Source of the DNA: Pinus tabuliformis
Lineage: Eukaryota > Streptophyta > Pinopsida > Pinales > Pinaceae
NCBI GenBank assembly: GCA_031772625.1
Contig: CM062805.1
Location: forward strand, 511,542,102-511,606,101
Direction: 5' to 3'
Length of the DNA: 64,000 nucleotides
The translations under genes and the position numbers were made by a program. Position 1 is the first letter of the stretch. Each line of letters starts with the position of its first letter. The notes beneath the pieces were generated by a model. It worked only from the letters and a program-made list of their open reading frames with translations, did no database searches and had not been told where the DNA came from. This document shows positions 44,730 to 56,440 of this stretch, one piece after another.

Positions 44730-47630
44730 GTCGTATATATGAAAAATTTAGTTGTCATTTGTAATTACAAATTTATTATTTGCAATGGTCATTTATCCTT
44801 TTTTTTAGTAATTTCATATTCATTATATAAATGACTAATTTAGTAGTTTTCAATTGATTTTATGTGCTCATTATTAATCAACACAAATTACTTAATATGA
44901 TTTTGCGACTAAATTAAAAATATGTTATACAATGTGCACTGGTTCATCTAATATGAAAATGCAAAGGTACATATGTTAATTACAATACTAAACAATATCA
45001 AGTGCAACTATAAATAATTTCAACGGCATAAATTATATTATATGAAATTTCAAGTATTACAAAATGAGTTTACAACTTAATATTGGCTAGACTACAATTT
45101 ACACACGAAATGTTATTTCATCACTACAAAACGTTTTCATTATGTTGCCAAAGGATTGCAAGTCAATTCACCAGCTCTGAAAACTTTACCATCAATCTCT
45201 ATGTGTGTGCCCTATGTGGGATATTGGCTTTAAGAGTATCACTATACTAGTTCTCTTCTCTCTCTTTTTTCATTTTTCACCCAAGTGTTATTGTTTTCCT
45301 CTTTCTTAAAATTTTGTTGCTCACCATCAATACTGAGTTCCTTTTCTGAAAACAAAGGAAGACACAGTGCAGAGTGTAATACATGAAATATGATGAACAC
45401 TGGAATATAAACTAAAGTATCGTATAAAGGATTTATATGACATATACCTCAACATCAACAATGTTAAAGTCATTTTCTCCCATAAAAGAAAGAAGATGGA
45501 ACAAGATTTCTTTCGTTGAGTGATAGTGGCCACTATGTGGTTAGATGACCTCTATAAACAATAAAAATAAAATTCCACCATAGAAAATAGCACCTTATTA
45601 AATTAGTATTCAGCCTTCAGGGAAAGCTTAGGCACAATCATGCTAGCTAAGTTACATTCTAAAAATCTCAAGATATAAATAACTTTTGGAAACAAATAAT
45701 TTTAGGTGTGATGTCTAATCCTTGTTGTTTTATTTCCAACAACATCTCATCCTCTAACACATGAACTTGGTCAAGTATATAAACAACATGTGATCAAATA
45801 ACAACATGAAAGTAAACTTTTTTAATAGTCATGAAAATATTTCAACACAAAACAATTAACATAATTTCAATCAATATTGGGTAATACTAATTTCGTCTTC
45901 AAGCTTTGTTTGTTGTTTAAATGGATATGATACCAAGTATTTTCAATTTCATAGTTAATATACAAAGAAAAATCAAATGTGACGCTTAAAATATAATCAA
46001 ACAATAAAGAGAGGATATCATGGAATGGCCATTGCAATTATAAAAAAATTGTTTACCTATCAATCAACATATTGTTAGACATTCCTAAAACATTTGCTTG
46101 CCCAAATAACCATGAGGTGAAAGAATCACGACATTAATGGCACAAACTCTCCCACTATTTGTATAAGAGATTAGAAGAATTTAGTATACTCCTTTTAGGA
46201 CTATCTGCAATATGTCACCTGTCTTTAGTAAAGTTCAAAAATGTATTACACTCTTTAAATGGAAAATCAAATATAGTTTCAATAAAAAGACTGAGAAATT
46301 AAGAGTAAAATGCATATGGACACTAATACCATTGAATAAGAAATATGTTACCAATAAGAAGATTGTTTTTAAGAACTTAAAGGAGGACCAAATAACAACC
46401 CAAGAATGATTTAAGAGCCTTTTGAAGATTTCCATACTTCTTTCTCGCAAACCCTTTTAGCATGCATTCAAAAGATTGGGTAAAAAGTAACCTGCAGTTC
46501 TAGTCATTGAATTAAAATAAGAAAATGTTATTTTCAGCCTCTTTCTCTTGGGAGTGATGCTTTTACATTGCCCCTATTTCTGAGTGCGTCATCCCATCAT
46601 CTAACCTACACATGGAAACCACATATATTCAATTGTTGAATATATTGGAAATCAAATGCAAAATTATCTCAAATTGATATTTACATGGCATAGGCATAAT
46701 GAAATGGTACAATAAAAGAATGCTAACTCAGAAATATGAGATGATAAAAAATAATAATGGAGCATTGTTTCCTGCCATGGAATCTTCTTTGGCCACAACA
46801 ATCGAAAGGATTTCATGTATCAACATATGCTCCTCATTGCTACATGCATTTCCTTATTCCATGAAATCCTACACATCTGCTACCCTCTTACTATACATGA
46901 CCCTCAATCCCAGAGCTTAAGCATAGTGAGAATAGAGCTTCTGCAAGCATGCATTCAACTTGATATTCATGGTCAAACCAATGAACGTGGTAACAACATT
47001 GGGATTTCACATTCTTGGCTAACATTGTTTGCCTAGAACAACGTTCTTGGTAACTGAAATTTCTCGTTCTCATTCTTGACATGTTTCCCGCAATGATCAC
47101 AACTTGATGTCATAAAGTCAAATAGAGATCAAAATTTAACCATAACTCCTATAGTCAAACATGAAGGTCCATCTTGCATAATGAATTTTAAGGAATTTCT
47201 CATCATATCCCGTAAATTTCTAATTTAAGATCTTAATATCATGGACTATAATCAATATGATTAGCCTCACATCTTTCATCACAAAAATAATTCTCTTGAT
47301 ATAAAGACCCAATTTTAAATTAAAATCATAACCTTCAAAATTGTCATTACAATCATCCATCAATAGCCTCAAATGAGGGCATGTATATTATGGCTTTAAA
47401 TGACAACTATAATCTAGTTGAAAGATACAATTTATGAAGCATGCATAAATATATTTGAAGATGTAATCAATGTGAAGTATGTAATTTATACAACATATTT
47501 TAAAATTTTAAAATTTTAAAATAAATAAATAAATATGTAATTTATATAAGTAAAAATAAATAGTAATAAGTAAACGAGCATAGATCCATTTTTACTCTAG
47601 ATCTACCAAGCCCCCAGAGGGATCAAATGG
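44730..47630. other. CACTA left interior, no gene seen
   Basis: AT-rich sequence with only short frames in both strands. None resembles a CACTA transposase or a host protein to my eye. Confidence 0.5.
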
Positions 47631-47635
47631 ATATA

Positions 47636-48115
47636 TGCTGGTTTAGTTCCCCCTTTAAATAGGCTACATTCCACTCGAATACCTTGGGTCAATACCATGT
47701 GTCATCTTTATTTTTATTAATATTAATATTAGGGTTAAGAATGGTTTTTTTGCATAGTATTAATAATAATTTGGCGCATGGTATCTGGCCCATATACTTC
47801 ACCTAAATAAAACTTTTTTTTAGTATTCGTAAATATAAAGTGAATTATGGAGTAAATACAAAAAAATGTTTTATTTATTTACCATACCTCTAGTTTGTTT
47901 ATATTTTTTTAATTTACCATACCTTTTTTATAAATATGGTATTTGGCCCATGGTATTAAAATAGTATTTGTCCCATAGGCTTCACTTGAGGTTTATGGAC
48001 TAAATATAAAAAGAGGTTTTATTTATTTACCATACCTCCACTTTATTTTTTCTTTATTTATTTACCATACCTCTTTTTTGAGTGTTCATAAACTTCTTTA
48101 TATTTTAAATTTATA
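47636..48115. repeat. Segment related to the interior of the hAT-like element
   Basis: TTTAAATAGGCTACATTC, GGGTCAATACCATGTG, TTTATTTACCATACCTC and similar blocks follow in the same order as at 15310-15860. The ends with CAGGG termini are not seen here, so it is an internal piece or a related family. Confidence 0.72.
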
Positions 48116-48479
48116 GTGTTTTTATATAATAATGTTTAGATTGATTTCTAAATAGGACCGACATTAGATTAAAAATGTATGCACCCCATACTGGGTTAGA
48201 GAGCACCTCTCGGAACAATAAATAATAATATGTAAACAGTAAATAATAATAACAAGTAATAAATAGTAACTAAATAATAATAATAATTGGATAAATAGTA
48301 ACAAGTATAAATAATACATATTTAAATTTAAAAGGTCTACATAAATACATTATTTTTTTACCCAAAACGTTATACATTACCCATAAATTACCAATAAACG
48401 TTCTTAATATTTATTGAAATCGAGGTGTTATGGGTGTTTGGGAGCCTAAGTGGAATTTTAGTTAAAACAAAAAAACAAA

Positions 48480-49290
48480 AATTTATTAAAATGCATATGT
48501 AAGTTCAAATGTCTAAGAGTTGGGGATAAATATAAAATGAGCACTCAAAGAATACCCAAATGTCTTAGAGTTCACGATGAAAATAAAATTACCAACCTAC
48601 ATAAATCCAAATGTCTAGGAATTCAGGATAAAAATAAAATGGCCACTCAAAGAATACCCAGATTCTCAATAAGAACTCATAATTCAGAAAGTTGTTAAAA
48701 ATAATAAAATCTAGTTTCTTTGAAAAGCACGCTCTGGGGAGATTTGGAAGTTCGAGAGATTTTGAATAAGAACCGATAATGGGGAAGGCTGTTAAAAATA
48801 ATAAAAACTAGTTTCTTTGAAAAGCACGATCCGGGGAGATTTAGAAGTTCCAGAGGCTAGGGTGCACATGCTATGGAACATGTTTAATCTTATGGATATT
48901 TGGATATCTCGCTCTAGATGGCTAAAACATTTTTGATGTTGGAAATTTTATTTGCAAAAGCACTATATAAAAGATTTATCAAATGAAAAATAATATTCAC
49001 AAATAAATTATACCGAAGAAATGCTTTTATTTGCTAAAGAACTATATAAAAAGTTTATCAAATGAAAAATAATATTCACAAATAGATTATACCAAAGAAA
49101 TGCTTAGATCCATATATATCCGACCTAAGGTGTAAACAAGATCGTAATTTGTAAAAACGCCCAAACTTCAGATCATGTAAGGAGAAAACATGAAATTTAT
49201 TAAAGAAATGCATATAAAGTGGATTGAAACCATGTAAGGAGAAAAAAACAAAATTTATTAAAGAAATGCATATAAAGTGGATTGAAACAT
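48480..49290. repeat. Series of two-copy tandem duplications
   Basis: Successive unrelated units are each present twice. A block around CACTCAAAGAATACCCA recurs at about 48544 and 48645. A ~97-bp unit (TGTTAAAAATAATAAAA...) is at 48692 and 48789. A ~79-bp unit (ACTATATAAAA..., TCAAATGAAAAATAATATTC) is at 48951 and 49030. A 57-bp unit (CATGTAAGGAGAAAA...) is at 49174 and 49231. Confidence 0.8.
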
Positions 49291-49478
49291 AATGGTGTTT
49301 TAGAAAAATGAATGGAATCTAGACTTACTCACAAAATATTGAACCCTGGTTTATGCTTTATAGGTCGAAGCTAAGCTAGAACTACAGTTTCTCCAACATC
49401 CTCATTCTCCACATTAATGTTCAATATACTACTTATTGCCTAGGGATTAGACATATACACACAAAGAGAGGAACAAAC

Positions 49479-49500
49479 CTCATTTTGACTGAAATGTCCC
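49479..49500 (-). pseudogene. 3' end of captured SnRK2 exon with splice donor
   Basis: The last 17 nt of the exon plus target duplication. On the minus strand the codons end ...AAT GAG followed by GTTTGT, a donor at 49478. The rest of the exon is at 54584-54755, across the copia insertion. The position of the donor after the (F)SxxE residues agrees with where I recall an intron in plant SnRK2 genes. Confidence 0.75.
49496..49500. repeat. Target-site duplication GTCCC, left
   Basis: GTCCC also at 54584-54588, flanking the copia element. Confidence 0.92.
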
Positions 49501-49979
49501 TGTTGGGTGTGGATCTTGATTATTTTCTGTATTCAAAGGTATCGTTGCATTGGACCCCAGTTCAAAATGGGGCGGGAATGTTGCCTGTAAAATATTCGCT
49601 GCAGGGGGGTCTAGGGGGGGTGGATGATCTGATGGTAGAACTTATGTTTAGTTTAGGGTTTTTTGCCGTAGAAGGCAAATCCTCTCTTTGTATGAGGGCA
49701 TTGTATTGAGGCTGTGTAATAGAGGTGTATTTTCTGAGGGAGAAACAAAGAGGTGAGACTGTGAGAGAAAACAGAGGATATTACAGCGGATTTGCTGTAG
49801 GTTGTGTCTCTTCATTTTGCTGGATAATAGAAAGGAAGGACTAGCTATTCGAGGTGGACGTAGCCCAAATTGGGTGAACCACATATATCTCTGTCTCTTT
49901 GGTTTTATGCGTTTTCTGTGTTTATATTTATGCTGTATTCTATGTGTTTCATTGGTCTCTAATATCTAATTTTCTAACG
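49501..49979 (+). repeat. 5' LTR of copia element, 479 bp
   Basis: Starts TGTTGGGTGTGG, ends TTCTAACG (A to G at the last base of CA). Confidence 0.92.
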
Positions 49980-49981
49980 AC

Positions 49982-49994
49982 TGGTATCATAGCC
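49982..49994 (+). other. Primer binding site of copia element (tRNA-iMet)
   Basis: TGGTATCATAGCC, one base off the common TGGTATCAGAGCC. Confidence 0.85.
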
Positions 49995-50054
49995 GAAGGT
50001 CTATTTGGCTGATAAACTTGTAGGAAAGAAGGGTTCCTGGTTCGAGTGGGAGAA

Positions 50055-50914
50055 ATGGTGGAAGATGGTAAGTTTAGGGTCAAGAAATTTAATGGCCAAA
50101 ACTTCTTGCTGTGGAAGATGTAGATGGAAGATTATCTGTATCAGAAAGATCTGTACCTATCATTGGGCAGAAAAACAAAGATGTCGTAGGGTATGATAGA
50201 TGAAGAATGGAACCTTCTCAATAGAAAGGCACTTGAAACGGTATGGTTGTGCCTCGCATCCTTGGTCACCTTCAATATTTCGAAGGAAACAATGATAGAG
50301 GGTTTGATTAAGGCATTGGCGAAACTATATGAAAAACCCTTGGCCTCAAACAAGGTATTTCTTATGAAACGGTTTTTTAATATGAAGATGTCGAAAGGTG
50401 GATCCGTTGCAGACTATGTAAATGATTTAATACTTTTACAAGTCAGTTAAGTTCTGCAGGAGTAAACTTTGATGATGATGTTAGAGCTCTGTTATTCTTG
50501 CGCTCATTGCCAGAAAGTTGGAATGGTTTAGTAATGGCCATTAGTAACTCTGTGTCTGTATCTAGTACCTTAAAATTTGATGATGTTGTCAGTGCTATCC
50601 TTAGCGAGGAAATGCGCCGGAAAATCTCCGGTGAGACATCAGGTAATGCTTTGAGTGCAGAGTCTAGGCTAAGAAAAATGGAAAGAGGAAAGAGGTCAAG
50701 ATATCATAGTAAATCAAGGAAAGGCAGATCCAAGTCCAAATTTGGGATAGTCTGCTGGAAATGTGGAAAGAAAGGACACCTAAAGAAAGACTGTAGATCT
50801 CAGAAGGGAAAACAAGGAGATGCACAACAAGAAAACAATCATGAAGCAAATGTGACAGGTGAGGTGTTACAAGATGCTTTGATTGTTTCTTTCGAAAATA
50901 TTACTGATTCCTAG
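50055..50914 (+). pseudogene. gag: gag of copia element
   Basis: It starts MVEDGKFRVKKFNGQNFLLW at 50055, the canonical copia gag opening, with a stop after about 21 codons. Further pieces at 50193-50450 (ALAKLYEKPLASNKVFLMKR) and 50498-50914 ([18 protein letters not shown]) follow with a one-base shift. The zinc knuckle [14 protein letters not shown] (CX2CX4HX4C) is intact near 50752-50793. Confidence 0.88.
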
Positions 50915-51830
50915 ATGGTAGATTCAGGGGCCTCATTCCATGCCACACCTGATAAGAAATACTTTCATGACTATGTTCAAGGAAATTTTGGACAAGTTTG
51001 TTTGGGTGATTATAAACCCTGTAAAGTTGTTGGAATTGGTAAGGTTCTCGTAAAACAGCAGAATGGAAACCAATGGCTACTAAAGGAGGTAAGGCATGTT
51101 CCAGATCTGAAGAAAAATCTGATTTCAACAGGGCAGTTAGGCGGTGAAGGCTGTGTGACAACTTTTACAAATAAAGCTTGGAAGGTTATCAAAGGAGCCC
51201 TGGTAATAGCAAAAGGCGAAAAGGTTGGTACCTTGTATTTATGCAATAGTATTTCTAACTCTGTTAATGCCTTAACTTCCAAAGGAGCAGATGCAGCATT
51301 ATGGCATCATAGGCTCAGACACATGAGTGAGAAGGGGATGAATATTCTTCACTCAAGGAATTTTTTACTGGGTTTGAAGAATATTGATTTGGACTTCTAT
51401 GAGAATTGCATTTATGGAAAACAAAAGAGAGTCAGATTTCTCAAAGTTTGGAAAGAAAAGAAGAGCGAAAAATTAGAGCTTGTGCATACAGATGTATGAG
51501 GACCTGCTCAAGTATCATCTCTTGGTGGCACTCATTATTATGTTACTTTTATTGATGATGAAACTAGAAAAACCTGGATTTATTGTATTAAGAATAAATT
51601 TGATGTATTTGATACTTTCAAGAAATGGAATGCTTTGGTTGAGATTGAGACAGGAAAGAAATTGAAGTGTCTCAGATCAGACAATGGGGGTGAATATTGC
51701 ATTAAAGAGTTTGATAGGTACTGTTCAGAGCATGGAATTTGTAGAGAGAAGACAGTTCTAAGAACACCACAAGAAAATGGTGTGTCATAAATGATGAAAA
51801 GAAGAATCATGGAGCGTGCAAGGTGCATGA
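50915..51830 (+). pseudogene. Protease and integrase N-terminal/core region of copia pol
   Basis: MVDSGASFHATPDKKYF gives an intact DSG protease at 50915. The GAG-pre-integrase block (LWHHRLRHMSEKGMNILHSR) and zinc-binding region end in a stop after ELVHTDV at 51499. Core residues continue in frame as GGTHYYVTFIDDETRKTWI, CLRSDNGGEY (second Asp) and TPQENGVS (Glu), with another stop. The catalytic D-D-E residues remain readable. Confidence 0.88.
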
Positions 51831-52467
51831 GATTGCATGTAGGATTGCCTTTACAATTTTGTGTAGATGTTGTAGATACTGTTGTTCTTTCCTAAATCAT
51901 TTTGGTTGTGAGGCCTTTGTCCATATTAATAAAGAAAATAGAACAAAGCTTGAGGCAAAGTCAAAGAAATGTACCTTTATTGGATATGGTTTTAATGATT
52001 TTGGTTATCGCTTATATGATTACAAAAATAAAAAAATCATTAGGAGCAGAGATGTAATATTCAATGAAAAGGTCTTGTATAATAATCAGTTGGAGGAAAA
52101 GAAACAGGAAAAAGAAAACAAGGAATACGCAGTTCTTAATGAAATCACTGAAAAAGTAAAGGTGGCTGAAAATAATAATAATCAACAACCACAACAACAA
52201 AAACCACCACAACAGCAACGGGCACCCCAAACACCTGAAAGTGGTGTTAGAAGATCTACCAGGATAACTAGACCCCCTGAACAATACTCTCCTTCATTAT
52301 ATTATTTATTGTTGACTGATTCTGGTGAACCCAAATGTTATGAAGAAGCAATGCAGGTTGAAAGTAGGAAGAAGTGGGATCTAGCCATGGATGAAGAGAT
52401 GGAATCCTTAATGCATAACCAGGCTTGGCACTTAGCCAGGTTTCCTGCAGGTAAAACTAAAGTGTAG
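51823..52467 (+). pseudogene. Integrase C-terminal and linker region of copia pol
   Basis: An open piece of 214 codons. FGCEAFVHINKENRTKLEAK, GYGFNDFGYRLYDYKNKKII and SRDVIFNEKVLYN are the typical copia integrase C-terminal blocks. Then comes a Gln/Pro-rich linker (QQPQQQKPPQQQ) and EPKCYEEAM leading to RT. Some of the core just upstream appears deleted. Confidence 0.85.
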
Positions 52468-53870
52468 AATAAATGGATTTACAGGCTGAAGGAAGAAGAT
52501 GGAGGAAAACAAAGGTACAAAGCTAGACTTGTGGTGAAGGGGTTTGCACCGAAGAAAGATATTGATTTTAATGAAATATTATCTCTTGTTGTTAAAATGA
52601 CTTCAATCAGAACTATTTTAACTCTAGTAGCAGTTGAAGATTTGCATCTTGAGTAGTTAGATGTAAAGACAGCCTTTCTCCATGGGGATTTTGAGGAAGA
52701 GATATATATGTAGTAGCCAGAAGGATATGAGGTGAAAGGGAAGGAGAAATTAGTGCGCAGGTTGAAGAAGAGCTTGTATGGCTTAAAACAGGGTCCAAGG
52801 TAGTGGTATCTAAAATTTGACAAGTTTATGTTTGAACAAGGTTATACTAGATGTCACTCTGATCATTGTGTTCATCTGAAAAAGCAAAATGATGGAAGCT
52901 ATATTATATTGTTATTGTATGTAGATGACATGCTTGTTCCAGGGTCTAACATGCACGAAATAAATGTGCTCAAAAGAAAATTGGCAAATTCATTTGCAAT
53001 GAAGGATTTGGGAACTGCAAAACAAATCCTTGGTATGAGAATAACTGGAGACAGGGAAAATCACAAATTAACATTTTCTCAGAATGAGTACATAAAAAAG
53101 GTGTTGAAAAGATTTAATATGCACAATGCAAAACCAGTTATTACACCTTTTTCTAGCCATTTCAAACTTAGTAAGGAAATGTGCCCAAAGTCCCAAGAAG
53201 ACATGGATTATATGTCTAGAGTTCCATATGCATCAACAATTGCAAGCTTAATGTATGCAATAGTCTGCACAAGGCCTGATATTGCACATGCAGTGGGAGT
53301 TGTAAGCGTGTACATGAACAATCCACGAAATGAACATTGGATGGTAGTGAAATGGATTCTCAGATATTTGAAAGGTACCACAAATCAAGCATTATGCTTT
53401 GGTGGTTCAAACATTTCTCTACAGGGATATGTTGATGCATATATGGCAGGTGACGAAGATAACAGGATGAGCACTACAGGATATGTATTTATTGTAGGTG
53501 GAATAGCTGTCAGTTGGGTTTCAAAAATCCAAAGTGTTGTTGCACTTTCAACAACAGAAGCAAAGTATGTTGCTGCTACAGAGGCTAGTAAAGAAATGAT
53601 TTGGTTATAAAGGTTTATGGGTGAATTGGGTAAGGAGCATGATATGAGCATGTTATACAGTGATAGCCAAAGTGCCGTTCATCTTGCAAATAACTCATCA
53701 TTTCATTCCAGAACTAAAAACATATAGATCAAGTACCATTTGATACGATCAGTGTTGGAAGATGGAGAATTGAAGCTCGGAAAGATACACACTAGCCAAA
53801 ATCCTGCAGATATGTTAACATAAGTTGTAACCAGGGAGAAACCAAGAATTTGGTCAGTTTCAATTGGTAT
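52468..53870 (+). pseudogene. Reverse transcriptase and RNase H of copia pol
   Basis: 52468-52827 has KARLVVKGFAPKKDIDFNEI, DVKTAFLHGDFEEEIYM and RRLKKSLYGLKQGPR with stops at Gln codons. 52828-53610 is open for 260 codons with the catalytic LLYVDDMLV and the thumb region. The RNase H follows with GYVDAYMAGDEDNRMSTTGY, LSTTEAKYVAATEASKE and, past a stop, LYSDSQSAVHLANN. The frame continues to SQNPADMLT near 53820. Confidence 0.92.
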
Positions 53871-53963
53871 TTAAGTATGATGAAGAAGATGAGAAATAGC
53901 CATGTCCAAAAAGGATTCATTGTCCAGCAAATGAAGCAACAATGGAGTTGCTATAATCAGTCT

Positions 53964-53976
53964 CCAAGTGGGAGAT
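53964..53976 (+). other. Polypurine tract of copia element
   Basis: CCAAGTGGGAGAT directly before the 3' LTR. Confidence 0.85.
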
Positions 53977-54583
53977 TGTTGGGTGTGGAGCCTGATTATC
54001 TTCTTTATTCAAAGGTATCACTGCATTGGACCCCAATTCGAAATGGGGCGGCAACACTGCCCATAAAATATTTGCTACAGGGGGGTCCAGGGGGGCCAGT
54101 TGCGACCTTTGGGGAGCCCCCCCTAGTGAGGGGTTTCAGCGCAACGTCCCCGAAGCTAAAAACAAATGTAAAATTTCCTTGTAAAAGTATAGTAATTTCT
54201 AGTCAATCTGGGTCGTTCATTAGGTGAACAATCTGACGGTAGAACTTATGTTTAGTTTAGGGTTTTTTGCCCTAGAAGGCAACCCCTCTTTTTGTATGAG
54301 GGCATTGTATTGAGGTTGTGTAATAGAGGTGTATTCTCTGAGTGAGAAACAGAGAGGTGAGACCGTGAGAGAAAACAAAGGATATTACAACGGATTTGTT
54401 TTAGGTTGTGTCTCTTCATTTTGCTAGATAATAGAAAGGAAGGATTGGCTTTTCGGGGTGGACATATCCAAAACTGGGTGAACCACGTATATCTGTGTCT
54501 CTCTAGTTTTATGTGTTTTCTGTGTTTATATTGATGTAATATTCTATGTGTTCCATTGCTCTGTAAAATATAATTTTCTAACA
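53977..54583 (+). repeat. 3' LTR of copia element, 607 bp
   Basis: It matches the 5' LTR but holds about 128 extra bp at roughly 54096-54230, a GC-rich segment between G runs. Confidence 0.92.
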
Positions 54584-54588
54584 GTCCC
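54584..54588. repeat. Target-site duplication GTCCC, right
   Basis: Partner of 49496-49500. Confidence 0.92.
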
Positions 54589-54755
54589 GCCTCGCAAATG
54601 CGCTCAAATTGCTCCCCACCTGTTGCGTATTCCATGAGTATATCTAGATGGGTGGGAGTCAGCAATACCTATTTGAAGCAAACTATGTTGGGATGTCGCA
54701 AAGATCTATGATTAATAATCTCCGGCCTCACATTTTCATCAATCTTCCTTCGCTG
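54584..54755 (-). pseudogene. Captured exon of an SnRK2-type Ser/Thr protein kinase gene
   Basis: On the minus strand the codons read IDENVRPEIINHRSLRHPNI, one stop after CFK, then [20 protein letters not shown] and FERICEAG. This is the alphaC-to-hinge part of the kinase domain specific to plant SnRK2 (osmotic stress/ABA kinases): HRSLRHPNIV, LTPTHL and the MEYAxGG hinge. The exon continues through the GTCCC duplication to 49495-49479 and ends at a GT donor, giving about 189 nt. A CTAG/CAG near 54755 may be the acceptor. No neighbouring exons were found. It lies inside the CACTA element and cannot encode a kinase. Confidence 0.85.
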
Positions 54756-54759
54756 CTAG

Positions 54760-55660
54760 GCATTGTCTTTCCCCCACTAGGCACCAACCCCCCTCCCAAT
54801 AAGATTGGGCAGTAACTGCACCCAGTAGAAAATAGGTCACTTCCCTACGCTATGTTGGGAGGAGTGGGCATCATTACGGTGACACAAATTAATGAAAATG
54901 GCACAGGACAATGTGGAGCAGATCCACCAAAAATCTAGCGAGATCTAGATCAATGATACCATCCCAGAAACAGTGCCGAGTTGTAAAACAATGCTAATTA
55001 TCATGTGATCTATAACACCTAGGGTTTACCACCAAAGCACCCTAAACCCCAAATTTACCGCCTCTACATTTTAATCATTTTTTTCTTCATGATCGATTAA
55101 ATTCCAGTCCACACAATTATACCATGTTGGCAAAGCCTTCTAAACAAGAAAAAAATATTCGATGAGAGAATAAGAGTAGAGGAAGAACTCAAAAATAAAG
55201 CAAGAAAATTGAATTTCTAAAAAGAAAAAAAGAGTGAAAAATAGCTTGGAATCTCAACAAGCATGAGAAGATGGCTAGCAAAATTATTTAAATTAGAGAT
55301 TCTTATTGATCTAACATGCGTGTGTTTCAATCAAGGCAATCTAAAGCCTTTGTTTGTTTCATATGAGCCCATGTTCATTTCTTTCCATAACAGAAATGCC
55401 AATTTTTACATGTAGCATCCAACTTGTTATAACAATTTGGTGAAATATTTATGTATACTACTTTCACTTGCAAAAGAATTTTATTTGAGCTAATTTGGGC
55501 AAACGAGCCTAAATAGTTTATAATAAGTTGGTGGATTATAATAAATTATTTTCATAGCATTTCATGCACTAAATTTTATTTTCTTACATTTTTCACATTA
55601 AATTTTATTTTACCATTAAATTTTATCTTACCGATTTTCCTAAAATCACATATTAAAATT
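54760..55660. other. CACTA right interior, possible intron remnants
   Basis: Upstream of the captured exon on the minus strand. I see no further kinase exon or other coding region. Confidence 0.4.
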
Positions 55661-55667
55661 TATTTGG

Positions 55668-56440
55668 AAATAAAATAAAATGGCTATATTTTTTAATATT
55701 AAAGGTTAGTTATAATTTGCTCCATGTTGTGGATTAATTGATGATGGATGGGTTTTTAAGGAATTTTTTATAATGTTATTAGTTTAAACTTAGATTAGCT
55801 TAGTGTACCATGTGTGAGGTAATGTGGGTACACTTGGATGTGATTGTGTTAAAAATGATTTTGAAATAAAATAAAATGACTATATTTTTTAATATTAAAA
55901 GTTAGTTTTAATTTGCTCCATGGTGTGGATTAGTGGATGATGGAATGGGTTGTTAAGGAATTTTTTATAATATTATTGGTTTAAACTTAGATTATCTTAT
56001 TGTATCACATGTGAGGTAATGTGGTTATGCTTCAAGGTGATTGTGTTAAAATTGATTTTCAAGTAAAATAAAATGGCTATATTTTATAATATTAAAAGTT
56101 AGGTTCAATTTGCTCCATGGTGTGGATTAGTTGACGATGGAATGGGTTGTTAACGGTTTTTTTATAATGTTATTGGTTTAAACTTAGATTAGCTTAGTGT
56201 ACCATGTGTGAGGTAATGTGGGTATACTTGGAGGTGATTGTGTTAAAATTGATTTTCAAATAAAATAAAATGGCTATATTTTCTAATATTAAAAGTTAGT
56301 TTTAATTTGCTCCATGGTGTGGATTAGTTGATGATGGAATAGGTTGTTAAGGCATTTTTTATAATGTTATTGTTTTAAACTTAGATTAGCTTAGTGTACC
56401 ACGTGTGAGGTGATCTGGGTATACTTGGAGGTGACTATTG
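55668..56440. repeat. Four tandem copies of a ~196-bp unit
   Basis: Units start with (G)AAATAAAATAAAATGGCT-type sequence at about 55668, 55863, 56061 and 56258. Each carries the shared blocks TAATTTGCTCCATG, TGTGGATTA and TTTAAACTTAGATTA. The last unit ends near 56440. Confidence 0.88.

Larger units (their letters stand above)
49501..54583 (+). mobile_element. Full-length Ty1/copia retrotransposon nested in CACTA
   Basis: LTRs at 49501-49979 and 53977-54583, a perfect 5-bp TSD, a Met-tRNA PBS, and the copia order gag-PR-IN-RT-RH. The LTRs differ by roughly one base in ten by hand count, mostly transitions, plus a 128-bp length difference. The pol frame has several stops but large intact pieces, including 260 codons of RT-RH. 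Confidence 0.95.

Noticed and set aside
54584-54755. Functional SnRK2 kinase
   Set aside because: Only one exon is present, with an in-frame stop and a 5-kb copia insertion; catalytic loop and activation segment are absent.
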